This document shows, piece after piece, positions 46,921-56,508 of a stretch of 64,000 bases of DNA. Position 1 is the first letter of the stretch, and every line of letters starts with the position of its first letter. This DNA comes from Nonomuraea helvata (GTDB lineage: Bacteria; Actinomycetota; Actinomycetes; Streptosporangiales; Streptosporangiaceae), in NCBI RefSeq assembly GCF_039535785.1, contig NZ_BAAAXV010000001.1, positions 1,550,001 through 1,614,000 of the forward strand, in the 5' to 3' direction. The position numbers and the translations under genes are program-made. Under the pieces are notes generated by a model. That model worked only from the letters and a program-made list of their open reading frames with translations, searched no databases and was not told the origin of the DNA.

Positions 46921-47855
46921 GAACGCCCCCTCGGGTCGAAGTGAGAGACGGCGGCGAGCTGCTCGAACAGGCGCCGCTCCTCGTCCGTGAGCCTGGCCGG
47001 CACCATGATCCGGACGTCGGCGAAGAAGTCGCCGGGCGCTCCGCGCGGATTTGGCATACCGCGGCCCTTCAACCGCAGGCGGCGGCCCGAGGACGTGCCC
47101 GGCGGCACCTTCACCTTCGCCTCGCCGCCCGGGGTGTCCACCGCGACCGTGGCGCCCAGCGCCGCCTCCCACGGAGCGAGCGGCAGCGAGGCGTGGATGT
47201 CGCGGCCCTCCACGCGGTAGCGGGGATGGGGGGCGATTCGCGTGATCAGGAGGAGGTCGCCGGCCGGCGCTCCGTCGCTTCCATGCCCGCCCTGGCCGGC
47301 CAGCCTGATCCGCTGACCGTTGGTGACCCCGGGTGGGATGTTGACCTCCAGTCGCCTCCCGCCGGGTAGCGTGATGGTGCGCCGCCCGCCGTGGTAGGCC
47401 TCCTCAACGGAGAGCGTCAGCTCCGCCTCCTGGTCGGCACCGGGCACGGGGCCCCAGTGCCGTCTGCCCCGGCCGCCGAACATGCCGCCGAGCAGGTCCT
47501 CCAGGTCGACTCCCTCGCCGAAGCCGAAGTCCCCGGGCCGGGCCTGGCGCCACTGGCCGCCCGCGCCGGCCCGCGCGCCGGCGCCCGCACGGGCGCGGGC
47601 CCACTCGGCGGGGTCCACATCGGGCGGCACCTGGCGGAAATCGTGCCCGAACGCGTCGTAGCGGCGGCGCGTCTCAGGATCGGAGAGCACGGAGTACGCC
47701 TCCGAGATCTCCTTGAACTTGTCCTCGGCGCCGGGATCCTTGTTGACATCAGGGTGATAGGCGCGCACGAGCTTGCGGTAGGCCCGCTGGATCTCGTCGG
47801 CGTCGGCGTTCCTGTCCACGCCGAGCACCTCGTAGTAGTCGCGCCGTGGGGCCAT
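46917..47855 (-). CDS. DnaJ-family co-chaperone, CbpA type (no zinc finger)
   Basis: A 312-residue J protein that stimulates DnaK ATPase. The J domain has [11 protein letters not shown] with the HPD motif; a short Ala/Gly/Arg linker (about residues 85-105) and a Gly/Phe-rich piece follow, then two C-terminal substrate-binding barrels ([17 protein letters not shown]). The four CxxCxGxG zinc repeats of type I DnaJ are absent. The ATG overlaps the grpE stop; a GTG one codon earlier is possible. Confidence 0.92.
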   Translation of the reverse strand: MAPRRDYYEVLGVDRNADADEIQRAYRKLVRAYHPDVNKDPGAEDKFKEISEAYSVLSDPETRRRYDAFGHDFRQVPPDVDPAEWARARAGAGARAGAGGQWRQARPGDFGFGEGVDLEDLLGGMFGGRGRRHWGPVPGADQEAELTLSVEEAYHGGRRTITLPGGRRLEVNIPPGVTNGQRIRLAGQGGHGSDGAPAGDLLLITRIAPHPRYRVEGRDIHASLPLAPWEAALGATVAVDTPGGEAKVKVPPGTSSGRRLRLKGRGMPNPRGAPGDFFADVRIMVPARLTDEERRLFEQLAAVSHFDPRGRS

Positions 47856-48358
47856 CACTCCACCTTCTTCGCGACGGCCACGATCGCCGGCCTGAGCTGC
47901 CGCTCGGCATCGCCGTAGCCGGGACGGAGCACCTCCACCACAGTGCCCGGGTCGGCATCGGCCCGCTCGACGGTGGCTACCGCCTCGTGGCGGGCGGGAT
48001 CGAAGGGTACGTCCACCTCGTCATGGCGGGGGTAGCCGAGCTTGGCCAGGAGGTTGACGGCCTGGTCACGCACGGCCCGTATCCCGTCGAGTACCGCGTC
48101 CGCGCCGCCGTCGCCCGCGTGGCTCAGCGCGAGCTCCAGGTTGTCCAGGATGGGCAGCCACTCGGCCGCCACCCTCGCCCGTTCCTCCGCCCTGATCCGC
48201 TCGGCGTCGCGGGCGATGCGCTTGCGCAGGTTGTCCAGGTCGGCGACGGCACGCAGCCAGCGGTCCTCCAGCTCCGCGAGCTTCGCGTCGGTCTCCGCGG
48301 GCGAGATGGCTTCCTCACCCTGCGCGCCGGCCTGGGCCTGGGGTGTGTGCTCGTTCAT
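47855..48358 (-). CDS. grpE: GrpE nucleotide-exchange factor
   Basis: A 167-residue exchange factor for DnaK. The N-terminal half is a long helix ([35 protein letters not shown]) and the C-terminal beta domain ends in [20 protein letters not shown], the family signature. Its start lies one base behind the dnaK stop, and its stop overlaps the dnaJ-type gene. Confidence 0.93.
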   Translation of the reverse strand: MNEHTPQAQAGAQGEEAISPAETDAKLAELEDRWLRAVADLDNLRKRIARDAERIRAEERARVAAEWLPILDNLELALSHAGDGGADAVLDGIRAVRDQAVNLLAKLGYPRHDEVDVPFDPARHEAVATVERADADPGTVVEVLRPGYGDAERQLRPAIVAVAKKVE

Positions 48359-48359
48359 G

Positions 48360-50252
48360 TCACTCGGGCTCCGACGTCGTGAACTCGGCGTCGATCACGT
48401 CCTCCTCACCGCCAGGGACACCTTCCGTCCTGTCCTGCGGCGGCACGCTGGGCCCGCCGCCCGCGGCGGCTCCGAGGCTGTGATAGACCTGCTGCAGCTC
48501 GCCGCTGAGTGTGCGCAGCCGGTCGATCGGCGCCTCTTCCTTGATCGCCTGCCGGGCCTCCTCCACGAGCTGCCCGGCCCTCGCCTTCTCGTGCACGGGA
48601 ACCGCGTCGCCCAGCTCCTCCAGCCGGCGCTCCACCTGGTACGCGACCGAGTCCAGCTCGTTGCGCGCGTCGATGGTCTCGCGGAGTCTGGCGTCCTCCG
48701 CACGGTGCCGCTCGGCGTCGGCGACCATCCGCTCGATCTCCGACTTGTCCAGGTTGGAGCTCTCGCTGATGGTGATCCGCTGCTCGGCGCCGGTGTCCTT
48801 GTCCCGTGCCGAGACGTTGAGTATGCCGTTGGCGTCGATGTCGAAGGTGACCTCGATCTGCGGCACCCCCCGCGGCGCGGGCCGGATGTTCTCCAGCCGG
48901 AAGCGCCCGAGCACCCGGTTGTCGGCGGCGCGCTCACGCTCGCCCTGCAGGACCACGATGTCGACGGCGTTCTGGTTGTCCTCGGCCGTACTGAAGACCT
49001 CGGTACGGCGCGCGGGGATGGTCGTGTTGCGCTCGATCACCTTGGTCATGAGCCCGCCGAGCGTCTCGACGCCCAGCGACAGAGGCGTGACGTCGAGCAG
49101 GACGACGTCCTGCACCTCGCCCTTGATGATCCCCGCCTGGACAGCCGCGCCGATCGCGACGACCTCGTCCGGGTTCACCGTCATGTTGGGCTCCTTGCCC
49201 TCGGTGAGCCGGCGCACGAGATTCTGCACGGCGGGCATCCGGGTCGCCCCGCCGACGAGGATCACTTCGTCGACGTCCACGGGCCTGAGCTTCGCGTCCT
49301 CCATCGCCTGCTTGACGGGGGCGATGCAACGCTCGACCAGGTCGGCGGTGATCTGCTCGAACGTGGAGCGCATGAGCGTGGTGTTGAGGTGCTTCGGCCC
49401 CGAGGCGTCCGCCGTGATGAACGGCAGACTGATCGTGGTCTGGGTGACCTCCGAGAGCTCCACCTTGGCCTTCTCGGCCGCCTCGAAGAGTCGCTGCAGG
49501 GCCTGCGGGTCGTTGCGCAGGTCGATGCCCTGGTCCCGCTGGAATTCGTCGGCCAGGTGGTCGACGATCCTGCGGTCGAAGTCGTCGCCGCCGAGGTGGC
49601 CATCGCCGGAAGTGGCGCGGACCTCGACCACACCTTCGCCGATATCCAGGATGCTGACGTCGAAGGTGCCGCCGCCCAGGTCGAACACCAGCACGGTCTC
49701 GTTCGTCTTCTTGTCCAGCCCGTACGCGAGCGCCGCCGCCGTCGGCTCGTTGATGATCCGCAGGACCTCGAGCCCCGCGATCCGCCCCGCGTCCTTGGTC
49801 GCCTGGCGCTGGGCGTCATTGAAGTACGCCGGAACGGTGATGACCGCCTCGGTCACCTTCTCACCGAGGTATTTCGCCGCATCGGCGGCCAGCTTCCGCA
49901 GGACGAGGCCGGAGACCTCCTCCGGCGCGTACTGCTTGTCGCCGACCTGGAAGCGCACGGCTCCCTGGGGTCCCTCGACCACGTCGAAGGAGACCGCGTG
50001 GATCTCGCTCTTGACCTCGTCGAAGCGGCGGCCGATGAATCGTTTCGAGGAATAGATCGTTCCCTTCGGGTTCAGTATGGCCTGGCGGCGGGCCATCTGG
50101 CCTACCAGCCGTTCGCCCTGATCGGTGAAGGCCACCACGGACGGCGTCGTCCGCGAGCCCTCCGCGTTGGGCAACACCGTGGGATGGCCGTCCACCGTGG
50201 CGGCGATCACCGAGTTCGTGGTGCCGAGATCGATGCCGACTGCTTTCGCCAT
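48360..50252 (-). CDS. dnaK: DnaK (Hsp70) chaperone
   Basis: A 630-residue Hsp70. The ATPase domain has [33 protein letters not shown] and [16 protein letters not shown]; the substrate domain has [17 protein letters not shown]; the C-terminus ends in DVIDAEF rather than EEVID. The ATG at 50252 has AGGGAG 7 bases upstream. Most actinomycetes keep a separate dnaK-grpE-dnaJ-hspR operon, so this is probably a second set dedicated to stress. Confidence 0.94.
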   Translation of the reverse strand: MAKAVGIDLGTTNSVIAATVDGHPTVLPNAEGSRTTPSVVAFTDQGERLVGQMARRQAILNPKGTIYSSKRFIGRRFDEVKSEIHAVSFDVVEGPQGAVRFQVGDKQYAPEEVSGLVLRKLAADAAKYLGEKVTEAVITVPAYFNDAQRQATKDAGRIAGLEVLRIINEPTAAALAYGLDKKTNETVLVFDLGGGTFDVSILDIGEGVVEVRATSGDGHLGGDDFDRRIVDHLADEFQRDQGIDLRNDPQALQRLFEAAEKAKVELSEVTQTTISLPFITADASGPKHLNTTLMRSTFEQITADLVERCIAPVKQAMEDAKLRPVDVDEVILVGGATRMPAVQNLVRRLTEGKEPNMTVNPDEVVAIGAAVQAGIIKGEVQDVVLLDVTPLSLGVETLGGLMTKVIERNTTIPARRTEVFSTAEDNQNAVDIVVLQGERERAADNRVLGRFRLENIRPAPRGVPQIEVTFDIDANGILNVSARDKDTGAEQRITISESSNLDKSEIERMVADAERHRAEDARLRETIDARNELDSVAYQVERRLEELGDAVPVHEKARAGQLVEEARQAIKEEAPIDRLRTLSGELQQVYHSLGAAAGGGPSVPPQDRTEGVPGGEEDVIDAEFTTSEPE

Positions 50253-50271
50253 TACTCGCTCCCTCGTACTG

Positions 50272-50745
50272 CTATCCACTCATCGCCCGGAGCAGCTCAT
50301 GGGCCCTGGCCACGTGTTCCGAATCGACGAGAACCTCATATTTGTCGGCCACGAGGGTGCTCTCGGAGACGAAGTCCCGCCGGCCGCCCTGGAGGGCGTG
50401 CGAGACCAGCCCGAAGATCGCTCCCGCCACCGCGCCCCACACCAGCCCCCAGAGCACCAGAGGCAACGCTGCCGCGGCCGTGATCGAGAAAATCGCCAGG
50501 AACAGACCGATGAGCAGCCCGAACCAGGCTCCGGTGGCCGCGCCCCATCCGGCCGCGCGCAGAAGGGTCATCCGCGCGAGAACCCGCTCCACCGAGCGCA
50601 GCCCGGCGCCGACGATCAACGTCCCCTGCACGGGGAATCCATGGTCGGCCAGGTAGTCGACGACTTTCTGCGCCTCCTCGTAGCTGCGGTAGCTCCCGAT
50701 CGGTTCCCGGTTGGCGGTGGCGGGGCCTGACGACGCGACGGGCAC
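50272..50745 (-). CDS. general-stress-type membrane protein (YflT/GS17M-like), second copy
   Basis: A 157-residue homologue of the 12294 protein: N-terminal [20 protein letters not shown] and [13 protein letters not shown], a central hydrophobic hairpin (about 65-115), and a C-terminal [14 protein letters not shown] segment. It lies 19 bp after hsp20 and 19 bp before dnaK in the chaperone operon. Both copies in this window stand next to an hsp20 gene, which suggests a membrane-side role in heat or envelope stress. Confidence 0.75.
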   Translation of the reverse strand: MPVASSGPATANREPIGSYRSYEEAQKVVDYLADHGFPVQGTLIVGAGLRSVERVLARMTLLRAAGWGAATGAWFGLLIGLFLAIFSITAAAALPLVLWGLVWGAVAGAIFGLVSHALQGGRRDFVSESTLVADKYEVLVDSEHVARAHELLRAMSG

Positions 50746-50764
50746 GACTCCTCCTCTCCCCGCC

Positions 50765-51226
50765 TCAGGCGGAGACCTCGATGTGCTTGGGCTTGGCGGC
50801 CTCCGCCTTGGGCACGGTGATGGTCAGCACACCGTCGGACAGGCGCGCCTCCACGCGGTCGGCGTCGACGTCTCCCGGGAGCGTCGTGCGCAGCTCGAAC
50901 TGGCCGGTCCTGCGCATCTTGCGGTGCCGGCGCTGACGCTCCTGCTCCTCGATCTGCCCGGTGACGATCAGCTCGCGCTCGGACAGCTGGACGTCGATCT
51001 GGTCCTTGCGCGCTCCGGGGACATCGATCTCCACGACGTAGGAGTCTTCGGTCTCCGACACGTCCGCCATGGGCACCCAAGCCCCCATGCCGCCATCGCC
51101 GGGAAGAGCGCCCAGAGCCTCGCCCAGAGCCGCGTTCATGAGCTGTCCCAGCCTGTCGTAGGCGTCTTCGATCTCGCGGGCGGGGAACATCTCGCCGCCC
51201 CTGCGACGTACTGTGAGCAGTGCCAT
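50765..51226 (-). CDS. Hsp20 small heat-shock protein (second copy)
   Basis: A 153-residue holdase with an alpha-crystallin domain (VPMADVSETEDSYVVEID, ELIVTGQIEEQERQRRHR, LSDGVLTITVPKAEA). AGGAGG lies 5 bases before the ATG at 51226; a longer frame to 51313 has no ribosome site. It is the second gene of the operon, 47 bp behind the LuxR-type gene. It would hold unfolding proteins for the DnaK/ClpB system encoded downstream. Confidence 0.92.
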   Translation of the reverse strand: MALLTVRRRGGEMFPAREIEDAYDRLGQLMNAALGEALGALPGDGGMGAWVPMADVSETEDSYVVEIDVPGARKDQIDVQLSERELIVTGQIEEQERQRRHRKMRRTGQFELRTTLPGDVDADRVEARLSDGVLTITVPKAEAAKPKHIEVSA

Positions 51227-51273
51227 CTGGACCTCCTGGATGGCTTCCTGAACAGGCCGAAAAATGTAACGAC

Positions 51274-53925
51274 CTACATGTCCGAACCTGGCCCAGGTGT
51301 CTCGCGGGCACATCCCCCAGGTGAGTAGTCATCGCCGCGACTCCGTGCGACCCGTGCGCCGCGGCCGCCGCCGGGCGAGGCGTCCCTCGACTGCTCCGCC
51401 GCGAGCCGCGCGAGCTCGACCCGGGATCTGATGCTCAGTTTGTGGAAGACGTGCTTCAGGTGGAACGCGACCGTGTGCACACTGATGAACATCTGTTCGG
51501 CTATCTGCGGGTTGGTGCATCCGTCCGCCGCAAGCAACGAGATGGCGTGCTCGGTCTGGGTCAGGCTGTCCCAGCCGGAGACCGGGCGTTCGGCGTAGCT
51601 CCAGTGGCGGTGGCGTACCCCTATTCCGCGCAGTCTCCGGCGGATGCGCGCGGAGTCCCGCAGGGCGCCGATGTCGTGATACAGGCCCAAGGCGCGGTCC
51701 AGGCTCTCGGCCGCCGCCACGCGCTGCCCGATGGTGGAGAGCAGCATGCCGAGATCCTCCTCGGCGGAGGCCCGCGCCCACACGTCCTCGGTCCGCCCGG
51801 CGGCCAGGGCCAGCGCGTCGCGATCCCCGTCGAGCAGGCCCCTGGCATGCGCCGCGGCGGCGGCAAGCGTGGGAAACTCATGGTTGGCCCGGCCGAGGGC
51901 CTCGGCGGCGGCCACCACGTGCTCGGCCGCCGCCCGGTCGCCGGCGGCCAGGGCGACCCGGACCATCCAGGGGCCGGCGGCGGGCTCCATGCTGAGCAGC
52001 AGCGGGCGGGGCAGCTCTGCGAGCAGGGGCATAGCGCTGCGCGGCCCGTCTCGTGCCTCCGCGAGCTGCGCGGACAGCAAAGCGTGCCGGAAGCGAGCCT
52101 CGGCCGTGCCCCCGGGCTGTTCCGCGACGTGATGCGCCACCTCCTGCAGGTCGCCGCGTCGGAGCGCGACTGCGGCGAGCACGGCGCGGGCCGCCACAGC
52201 CGACAGCGGCGTGATGAGCGCACCGGCCAGGTCCAGGGCCCTGTTCGCCTGGGTGACCGCGTTATCGAAACGGCCCGCGAGCAGCTCCAGGCGGGCCTCC
52301 AGCGCCGAGGCGTCCGCCGCCCAGGCCAGATGGCCGTGGCCGAACATGTCCTTGCGTGCCTGGCGGAGCATCGTCCGTGCCTCGTCCAGCCGGTGGATGT
52401 CGACGAGCACGGCGACGGTGGCCAGGCAGGCCTCGTAGCGGCGGTCCTCGGGCGCGTCGGCGGCGGCCAGCCGTCCGGCGCTCTCCGCCAGAGCCAGCGC
52501 GGCCGTGAGCCTGCCCTCGTGCCGCTCGGCGGTGGCCAGGGCGACCAGCGCGGCGGTCCTGGCTGCGGAACCGTATCGATTAGTTCCGTCGATGACCTCC
52601 TGCGCGAACGACCGCAAGCCGGCGCCCTCCCGCAGGCGCACCGTGGCGTACAGATGCACGAGGGTCGCCCGCTCGCGTACGTGGCGGGGGAGGCCCGGCA
52701 CCGCCAGCACCGTCTCGGCCTCGCGGATCGCCTCCTCACCCCGGCCCGTCAGGTACATGGTGTCCGCGAGCAGGCAGCGCAGTTCGGCCACCCCGTACAC
52801 GGAGCCGTGCTCGGCGAGGCGGCCGCGCACCATCTGCTCGGCCTCGTCCAGCCGGCCACTGGCGACCGCCGCGTCTATGTCGGAGGAGGCCGGGCCGGTG
52901 AGCAGGCCGGCCGACCCCGGCCGCTCAGAGCCCATGAGAACGCCGGACTGGTCGAGCAGGGTCTGCCGCACCGATGAGGGGATGCCCGCGGCGACGACGT
53001 CCCCGACGAGTTCGTGACGGAAGGTGAGGCCGTGCTCGGTCACGAGGAGGATGCCCGCGGCCGTGGCCTCTTCCGTCATCGGGAGCAGCGCGGCGGGCGT
53101 GGTGTCCAGCAGCGACGCGGCGTGCTCCAGCGACAACGAACGGCCCAGTACTGCGATCGTCTCCATCAGGCTCCTGGCCTCCGCGCTCAGCGTGTCGATC
53201 CAGCGCCGCACCACCATCCGCAGCCGGTCGGGCACGCGGGCCCGCGCCCCGTCCCCCAGCAGCCCTTCCTCGCGCAGCCCCGCGAACAGCTCGGTAATCA
53301 GCAGCGGATTGCCTCCGGCGGCCGCCGCCAGCGCCCGCGTCGCCGGGTCCGGCGACCGCCCGAGCGTGTCCTGCGTCAGCGCCGCGACCGCGTCCGGTGA
53401 CAGCGGCGCGAGCGTCACCCTGTCGGCCCCCTCCCATTCCAGGATGTCGAACAGCGACACGGCCTGGCCCCTGTCCGGCACTGTCGAGCGGCTCATCATC
53501 CAGCCGATGGGCCAGTTGACCAGCCGGTCGTGCAGGCTGTGCAACGTCCTCAGCGTCATTGGGTCCGCCCGTTGCAGGTCGTCGAGCACGGCCAGCACCG
53601 GTGACGTGGCCAGCAGCTCGAACCCTGCCCGCAGCCGCTCCAGGACCGGCGGACCGAAACGGGCGGCGGCGTCGCCCGCTTCCGGCTCAGAGCGCAGATC
53701 GAGGGCCTCCAGCAACATGCCGCACGGGGCCACCTCGCCCATCTCCTCCACCCTGCCGTGGACAACCCCGATGCCGCGTTCGGACGCCTCGGCGACGGCT
53801 TCGGCCAGCAGCCGGCTCTTCCCCGATCCGGGTTCTCCGTCCACCAGCAGCGTCCCGCCCGCACCTCGCCGCAACACCCGCAGCAGGCCATCGACGTGAC
53901 GCCACTCCCGATCGCGTCCCCGCAT
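51274..53925 (-). CDS. LuxR-family regulator with N-terminal AAA ATPase (LAL/MalT type)
   Basis: An 883-residue regulator. The N-terminal ATPase has Walker A GEPGSGKSRLL (residues 30-40) and Walker B-like VLAVLDDLQRADP; the middle ~500 residues are helical TPR-like repeats; the C-terminal LuxR helix-turn-helix reads LTQTEHAISLLAADG and SVHTVAFHLKHVFHKL. Such proteins act as ligand- and ATP-dependent activators. The ATG has GGGGGGA 4 bases upstream. It is first in the chaperone operon, so it probably drives or tunes its own operon; no HspR gene or HAIR-like element was seen. Confidence 0.86.
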   Translation of the reverse strand: MRGRDREWRHVDGLLRVLRRGAGGTLLVDGEPGSGKSRLLAEAVAEASERGIGVVHGRVEEMGEVAPCGMLLEALDLRSEPEAGDAAARFGPPVLERLRAGFELLATSPVLAVLDDLQRADPMTLRTLHSLHDRLVNWPIGWMMSRSTVPDRGQAVSLFDILEWEGADRVTLAPLSPDAVAALTQDTLGRSPDPATRALAAAAGGNPLLITELFAGLREEGLLGDGARARVPDRLRMVVRRWIDTLSAEARSLMETIAVLGRSLSLEHAASLLDTTPAALLPMTEEATAAGILLVTEHGLTFRHELVGDVVAAGIPSSVRQTLLDQSGVLMGSERPGSAGLLTGPASSDIDAAVASGRLDEAEQMVRGRLAEHGSVYGVAELRCLLADTMYLTGRGEEAIREAETVLAVPGLPRHVRERATLVHLYATVRLREGAGLRSFAQEVIDGTNRYGSAARTAALVALATAERHEGRLTAALALAESAGRLAAADAPEDRRYEACLATVAVLVDIHRLDEARTMLRQARKDMFGHGHLAWAADASALEARLELLAGRFDNAVTQANRALDLAGALITPLSAVAARAVLAAVALRRGDLQEVAHHVAEQPGGTAEARFRHALLSAQLAEARDGPRSAMPLLAELPRPLLLSMEPAAGPWMVRVALAAGDRAAAEHVVAAAEALGRANHEFPTLAAAAAHARGLLDGDRDALALAAGRTEDVWARASAEEDLGMLLSTIGQRVAAAESLDRALGLYHDIGALRDSARIRRRLRGIGVRHRHWSYAERPVSGWDSLTQTEHAISLLAADGCTNPQIAEQMFISVHTVAFHLKHVFHKLSIRSRVELARLAAEQSRDASPGGGRGARVARSRGDDYSPGGCARETPGPGSDM

Positions 53926-54098
53926 GCTGTCCCCCCATGGACCGCCTGCCACGACGGGGAACGGTGAATCCCAAGCCCGCCAAGATCTTTCACACCCGCG
54001 GGGGACCACTACCCGGCTGGGGGATGTTGGCTGCGGGGGCTCGTTGGGATGTTGGAGCGGTGAGGTCTGGGTCCAGGGGACGCGCGGGGAAGCGCGTC

Positions 54099-54713
54099 AT
54101 GTCGGTGAGGCGCGTGCTGACATCGCTGGGGGCCGGGGTCGTCATGGCGGCCGGTGCCTGGCGGCTGGGGGTCCCGGAGTTGTCGCCGCTGCTCGGCTGG
54201 GGTGTGGCCGCGACGGTGGGCCTGGTCTGGGTGTGGCTGATCAGCTGGCCCAAGGATCACCATGACACCAAGCGGTTGGCCAAGGAGGAGGGCGACGCTC
54301 GCTCCACCGACACCGGCGTGCTGATCGGCGCGGTGGCCAGCCTGGGGGCGGTCGCGCTCGCCCTGGTCCGCACCGCCAGTCACACCCCGCTGACGACGGC
54401 CCTGGTCATCCTGAGCGTGGTGACGGTCGTCGTGTCGTGGGGCCTGGTGAACACGGTGTTCGCCTTCAAGTACGCCAGGCTCTACTACGTGGACGAGGAG
54501 GGCGGCATCGACTTCGGGCAGGAGGATCCGCCGGCGCACAGCGACTTCGCCTACCTCGCGTTCACGATCGGCGTGACCTTCGGCGTCACCGACAACCGTG
54601 TGGTCAGCACGCACATCCGCAAGGTAGCCCTCGCGCACGCCCTGCTGTCCTACTTCTTCAACACCGGCATCCTGGCCGTGGCCATCAACCTCGTCACCGG
54701 CCTGGGCCAGTAA
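54099..54713 (+). CDS. DUF1345 membrane protein
   Basis: A 204-residue membrane protein with about five hydrophobic segments and the DUF1345 signature (NTVFAFKYARLYYVDEEGG, DFAYLAFTIGVTFGVTD). Function unknown. It is divergent from the LuxR-led chaperone operon with 173 bp between the starts, so it may share its regulatory region. Confidence 0.82.
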   Translation: MSVRRVLTSLGAGVVMAAGAWRLGVPELSPLLGWGVAATVGLVWVWLISWPKDHHDTKRLAKEEGDARSTDTGVLIGAVASLGAVALALVRTASHTPLTTALVILSVVTVVVSWGLVNTVFAFKYARLYYVDEEGGIDFGQEDPPAHSDFAYLAFTIGVTFGVTDNRVVSTHIRKVALAHALLSYFFNTGILAVAINLVTGLGQ

Positions 54714-54752
54714 CCCCTGATCAGGGCGATCCGCTCGGGGTAGGGCCTGGAC

Positions 54753-55418
54753 ATGCGCATCGCCCTGGTCGCCGATCCTGACCTGCCCACCGAGCTGGCT
54801 GTGAGGGTGGCGCGCGACCTACCCGGCCGGTTGCGGGAGCGGCTCGGCCCGGGCTTCGACGGGCAGGTGTGCGCGTACACCGCTCCCCTGGCGGCGGAAG
54901 AGCAGGTCGACATCTCAGCCATGCTCACCGCTGTCCGTCCGCACCTGCCCGAGTCCGGCTGGGACGTCGGGATATTCCTCACCGACCTCCCTCGCCGGCT
55001 GGGCCTGGACGCGGTGAGCGCGGAGGTCAGCACCGGCGACCGCGTCGCCCTGCTGTCGTTGCCCGCCCTCGGCACCTTTCACCTGGTCGGTCGGACCTTG
55101 GAGGCCGTGGTCAACGTCGTCGGCCTGCTGGTCCTCCCGCCCACCGGCCGTGACCGCCTCCCTGTGATCGGCCGTAGGGTGGAAGGAGACACCGAGCCCG
55201 GCCGGGTCGTCCCCGATCGCTATGTCATGCCCGGCCTGCGCGGGCGCGTGCGCCTACTCGCCGGCATGGTGCGGGCCAACCGCCCATGGCGGCTGTTCAC
55301 CTCGTTGTCACGGGCGCTGGCGGGCGTGTTCGCCACCGCCGCGTTCGGCGTGATCAACGACACCGCCTGGCGGCTCTCCACCGCCTTGCTCTTGTGTACG
55401 GACCGTGTATCGCGGTAG
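54753..55418 (+). CDS. actinobacterial membrane protein, C-terminus apparently lost
   Basis: A 221-residue protein. The N-terminal ~130 residues (MRIALVADPDLPTELA, GWDVGIFLTDLPRRLG, VALLSLPALGTFHLVG) and the MLRGRVRLL-like stretch before VRANRPWRLFTSLS match a family of otherwise longer actinobacterial proteins that end in several membrane helices. Here the frame ends after one helix (AGVFATAAFGVINDTAWRLS) with unrelated residues. An integrase relic begins 92 bp further on, so an insertion probably cut the gene. It may still be translated but is unlikely to work. Confidence 0.55.
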   Translation: MRIALVADPDLPTELAVRVARDLPGRLRERLGPGFDGQVCAYTAPLAAEEQVDISAMLTAVRPHLPESGWDVGIFLTDLPRRLGLDAVSAEVSTGDRVALLSLPALGTFHLVGRTLEAVVNVVGLLVLPPTGRDRLPVIGRRVEGDTEPGRVVPDRYVMPGLRGRVRLLAGMVRANRPWRLFTSLSRALAGVFATAAFGVINDTAWRLSTALLLCTDRVSR

Positions 55419-55510
55419 ATCATTTAGAGCCACCGCCAGTTCAGACCCAGCGATGGTCACCAGAGACGCAGACCCGCCAAAGAATCGGCGGGCCTGCTGA
55501 GTTCGGTGGT

Positions 55511-55908
55511 TCAGGTAGTGGCGTCGCCGGTGTGGTTCGGCAGGATGATCAGCCGGGCCGTCTGAGCGCCTGCGGCCCATACGGTGGAAGCGGCGCTCGT
55601 GTGGCCGAGGCGGGTCAGCTCGCCGTGGATCCGCCTGTGGCTCCACGTGGGATCGTCGGCGGCCATGCGCAGAACGAGTGCCTTGATCCGCGGTTGCGGT
55701 GGAAGGCCGTCCCGGGGCGACGGCGTTGGCTGTGGTCCCATTTCTTCGCCACGAGTTGGCGACTCCATGCCAGCAGCGTGGCCGGGGGGGTGATCGAGAA
55801 GATCTCTGCCCGGCGATGGCGAGATATCAGGGACGGGAGCGCCGCCAGCCACAGGCGATCGGATGGTTCGTAGCGCAAGGAGACCCCAACGCACTCAGCC
55901 GTAGACAC
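55511..55908 (-). pseudogene. integrase-core transposase N-terminal relic
   Basis: Two frames together read SDRLWLAALPSLISRHRRAE, TPPATLLAWSRQLVAKKWDH and then RMAADDPTWSHRRIHGELTR, the N-terminal half of a common actinobacterial integrase-core transposase. The DDE domain is missing and a frameshift lies near 55690-55700. It probably truncated the membrane-protein gene on its left. Confidence 0.75.
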
Positions 55909-55991
55909 CGAAGACGCACTACGTTCATTGCACTGTGTTGTCTACATGTTCCGGAGAGTGACACGGTGGAACCGCTACCTCAGGCGACGAG

Positions 55992-56351
55992 GTGTTCCAA
56001 CGGCTCGACTCCACTCACGGCACAGCCTTCGCGTGCGTGTCGCGACAGCTCGCGAAGGTCGCGACCGCTGTTGAGGGGAGGCCGTTGGTGTGTCGCATCT
56101 CTGACCCGGGCGACTCGGATGAGGCGGCGGAGAGCGCGTCGGCCGACGCGAACCCCGCCGGTGATTCCTCGTCGGTGGTGAGGTGGTCAACGCGGGAAAG
56201 CACGTCGTGGTGGAAGGGATTGCGCACCGCTCTCAGCATCCTGGAGGTGGTCGCGGCCCTGAAACATGACGAGGCCCTTGTCGCGGCGACGAGGGCGCTC
56301 ATCGCGGTTGGTGACATGATCGTCGGTTTTGGGGAGCAGAAGCGATCATGA
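55992..56351 (+). CDS. small hypothetical protein
   Basis: A 119-residue protein of unknown family. The N-terminal half is hydrophilic; the C-terminal half has an amphipathic stretch (LRTALSILEVVAALKHDEAL, VAATRALIAVGDMIVGF). The start is GTG with a weak site. Its reality is supported by a perfect 12-bp terminator-like hairpin starting 6 bp after its stop. It lies 157 bp upstream of the response-regulator gene on the same strand. Confidence 0.5.
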   Translation: MFQRLDSTHGTAFACVSRQLAKVATAVEGRPLVCRISDPGDSDEAAESASADANPAGDSSSVVRWSTRESTSWWKGLRTALSILEVVAALKHDEALVAATRALIAVGDMIVGFGEQKRS

Positions 56352-56356
56352 CGCCG

Positions 56357-56384
56357 GGCCCGGCCGTCATACGACGGCCGGGCC
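56357..56384 (+). terminator. 12-bp perfect GC hairpin after the small hypothetical gene
   Basis: GGCCCGGCCGTC and its exact complement flank a 4-base loop (ATAC). Position and strength fit a transcription terminator. Confidence 0.7.
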
Positions 56385-56452
56385 TGCTCCTCCAGGAAAC
56401 AACGCACACAGGAAAACAACCAAGGGTCGCCAACACGAACGCATCGTTCCAC

Positions 56453-56476
56453 CCGCACGAAAAGAATTTCGTGCGG
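56453..56476 (+). promoter_or_regulatory. 10-bp perfect hairpin in the response-regulator leader
   Basis: CCGCACGAAA and its exact complement flank AGAA. It lies 32 bp upstream of the ATG at 56509 and ends just before the ribosome site region, so it may be a protein-binding palindrome or an RNA element controlling translation. Confidence 0.5.
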
Positions 56477-56508
56477 CGAAGGTTCCGCCAGGTAAGAGGA
56501 GGCGCTGT

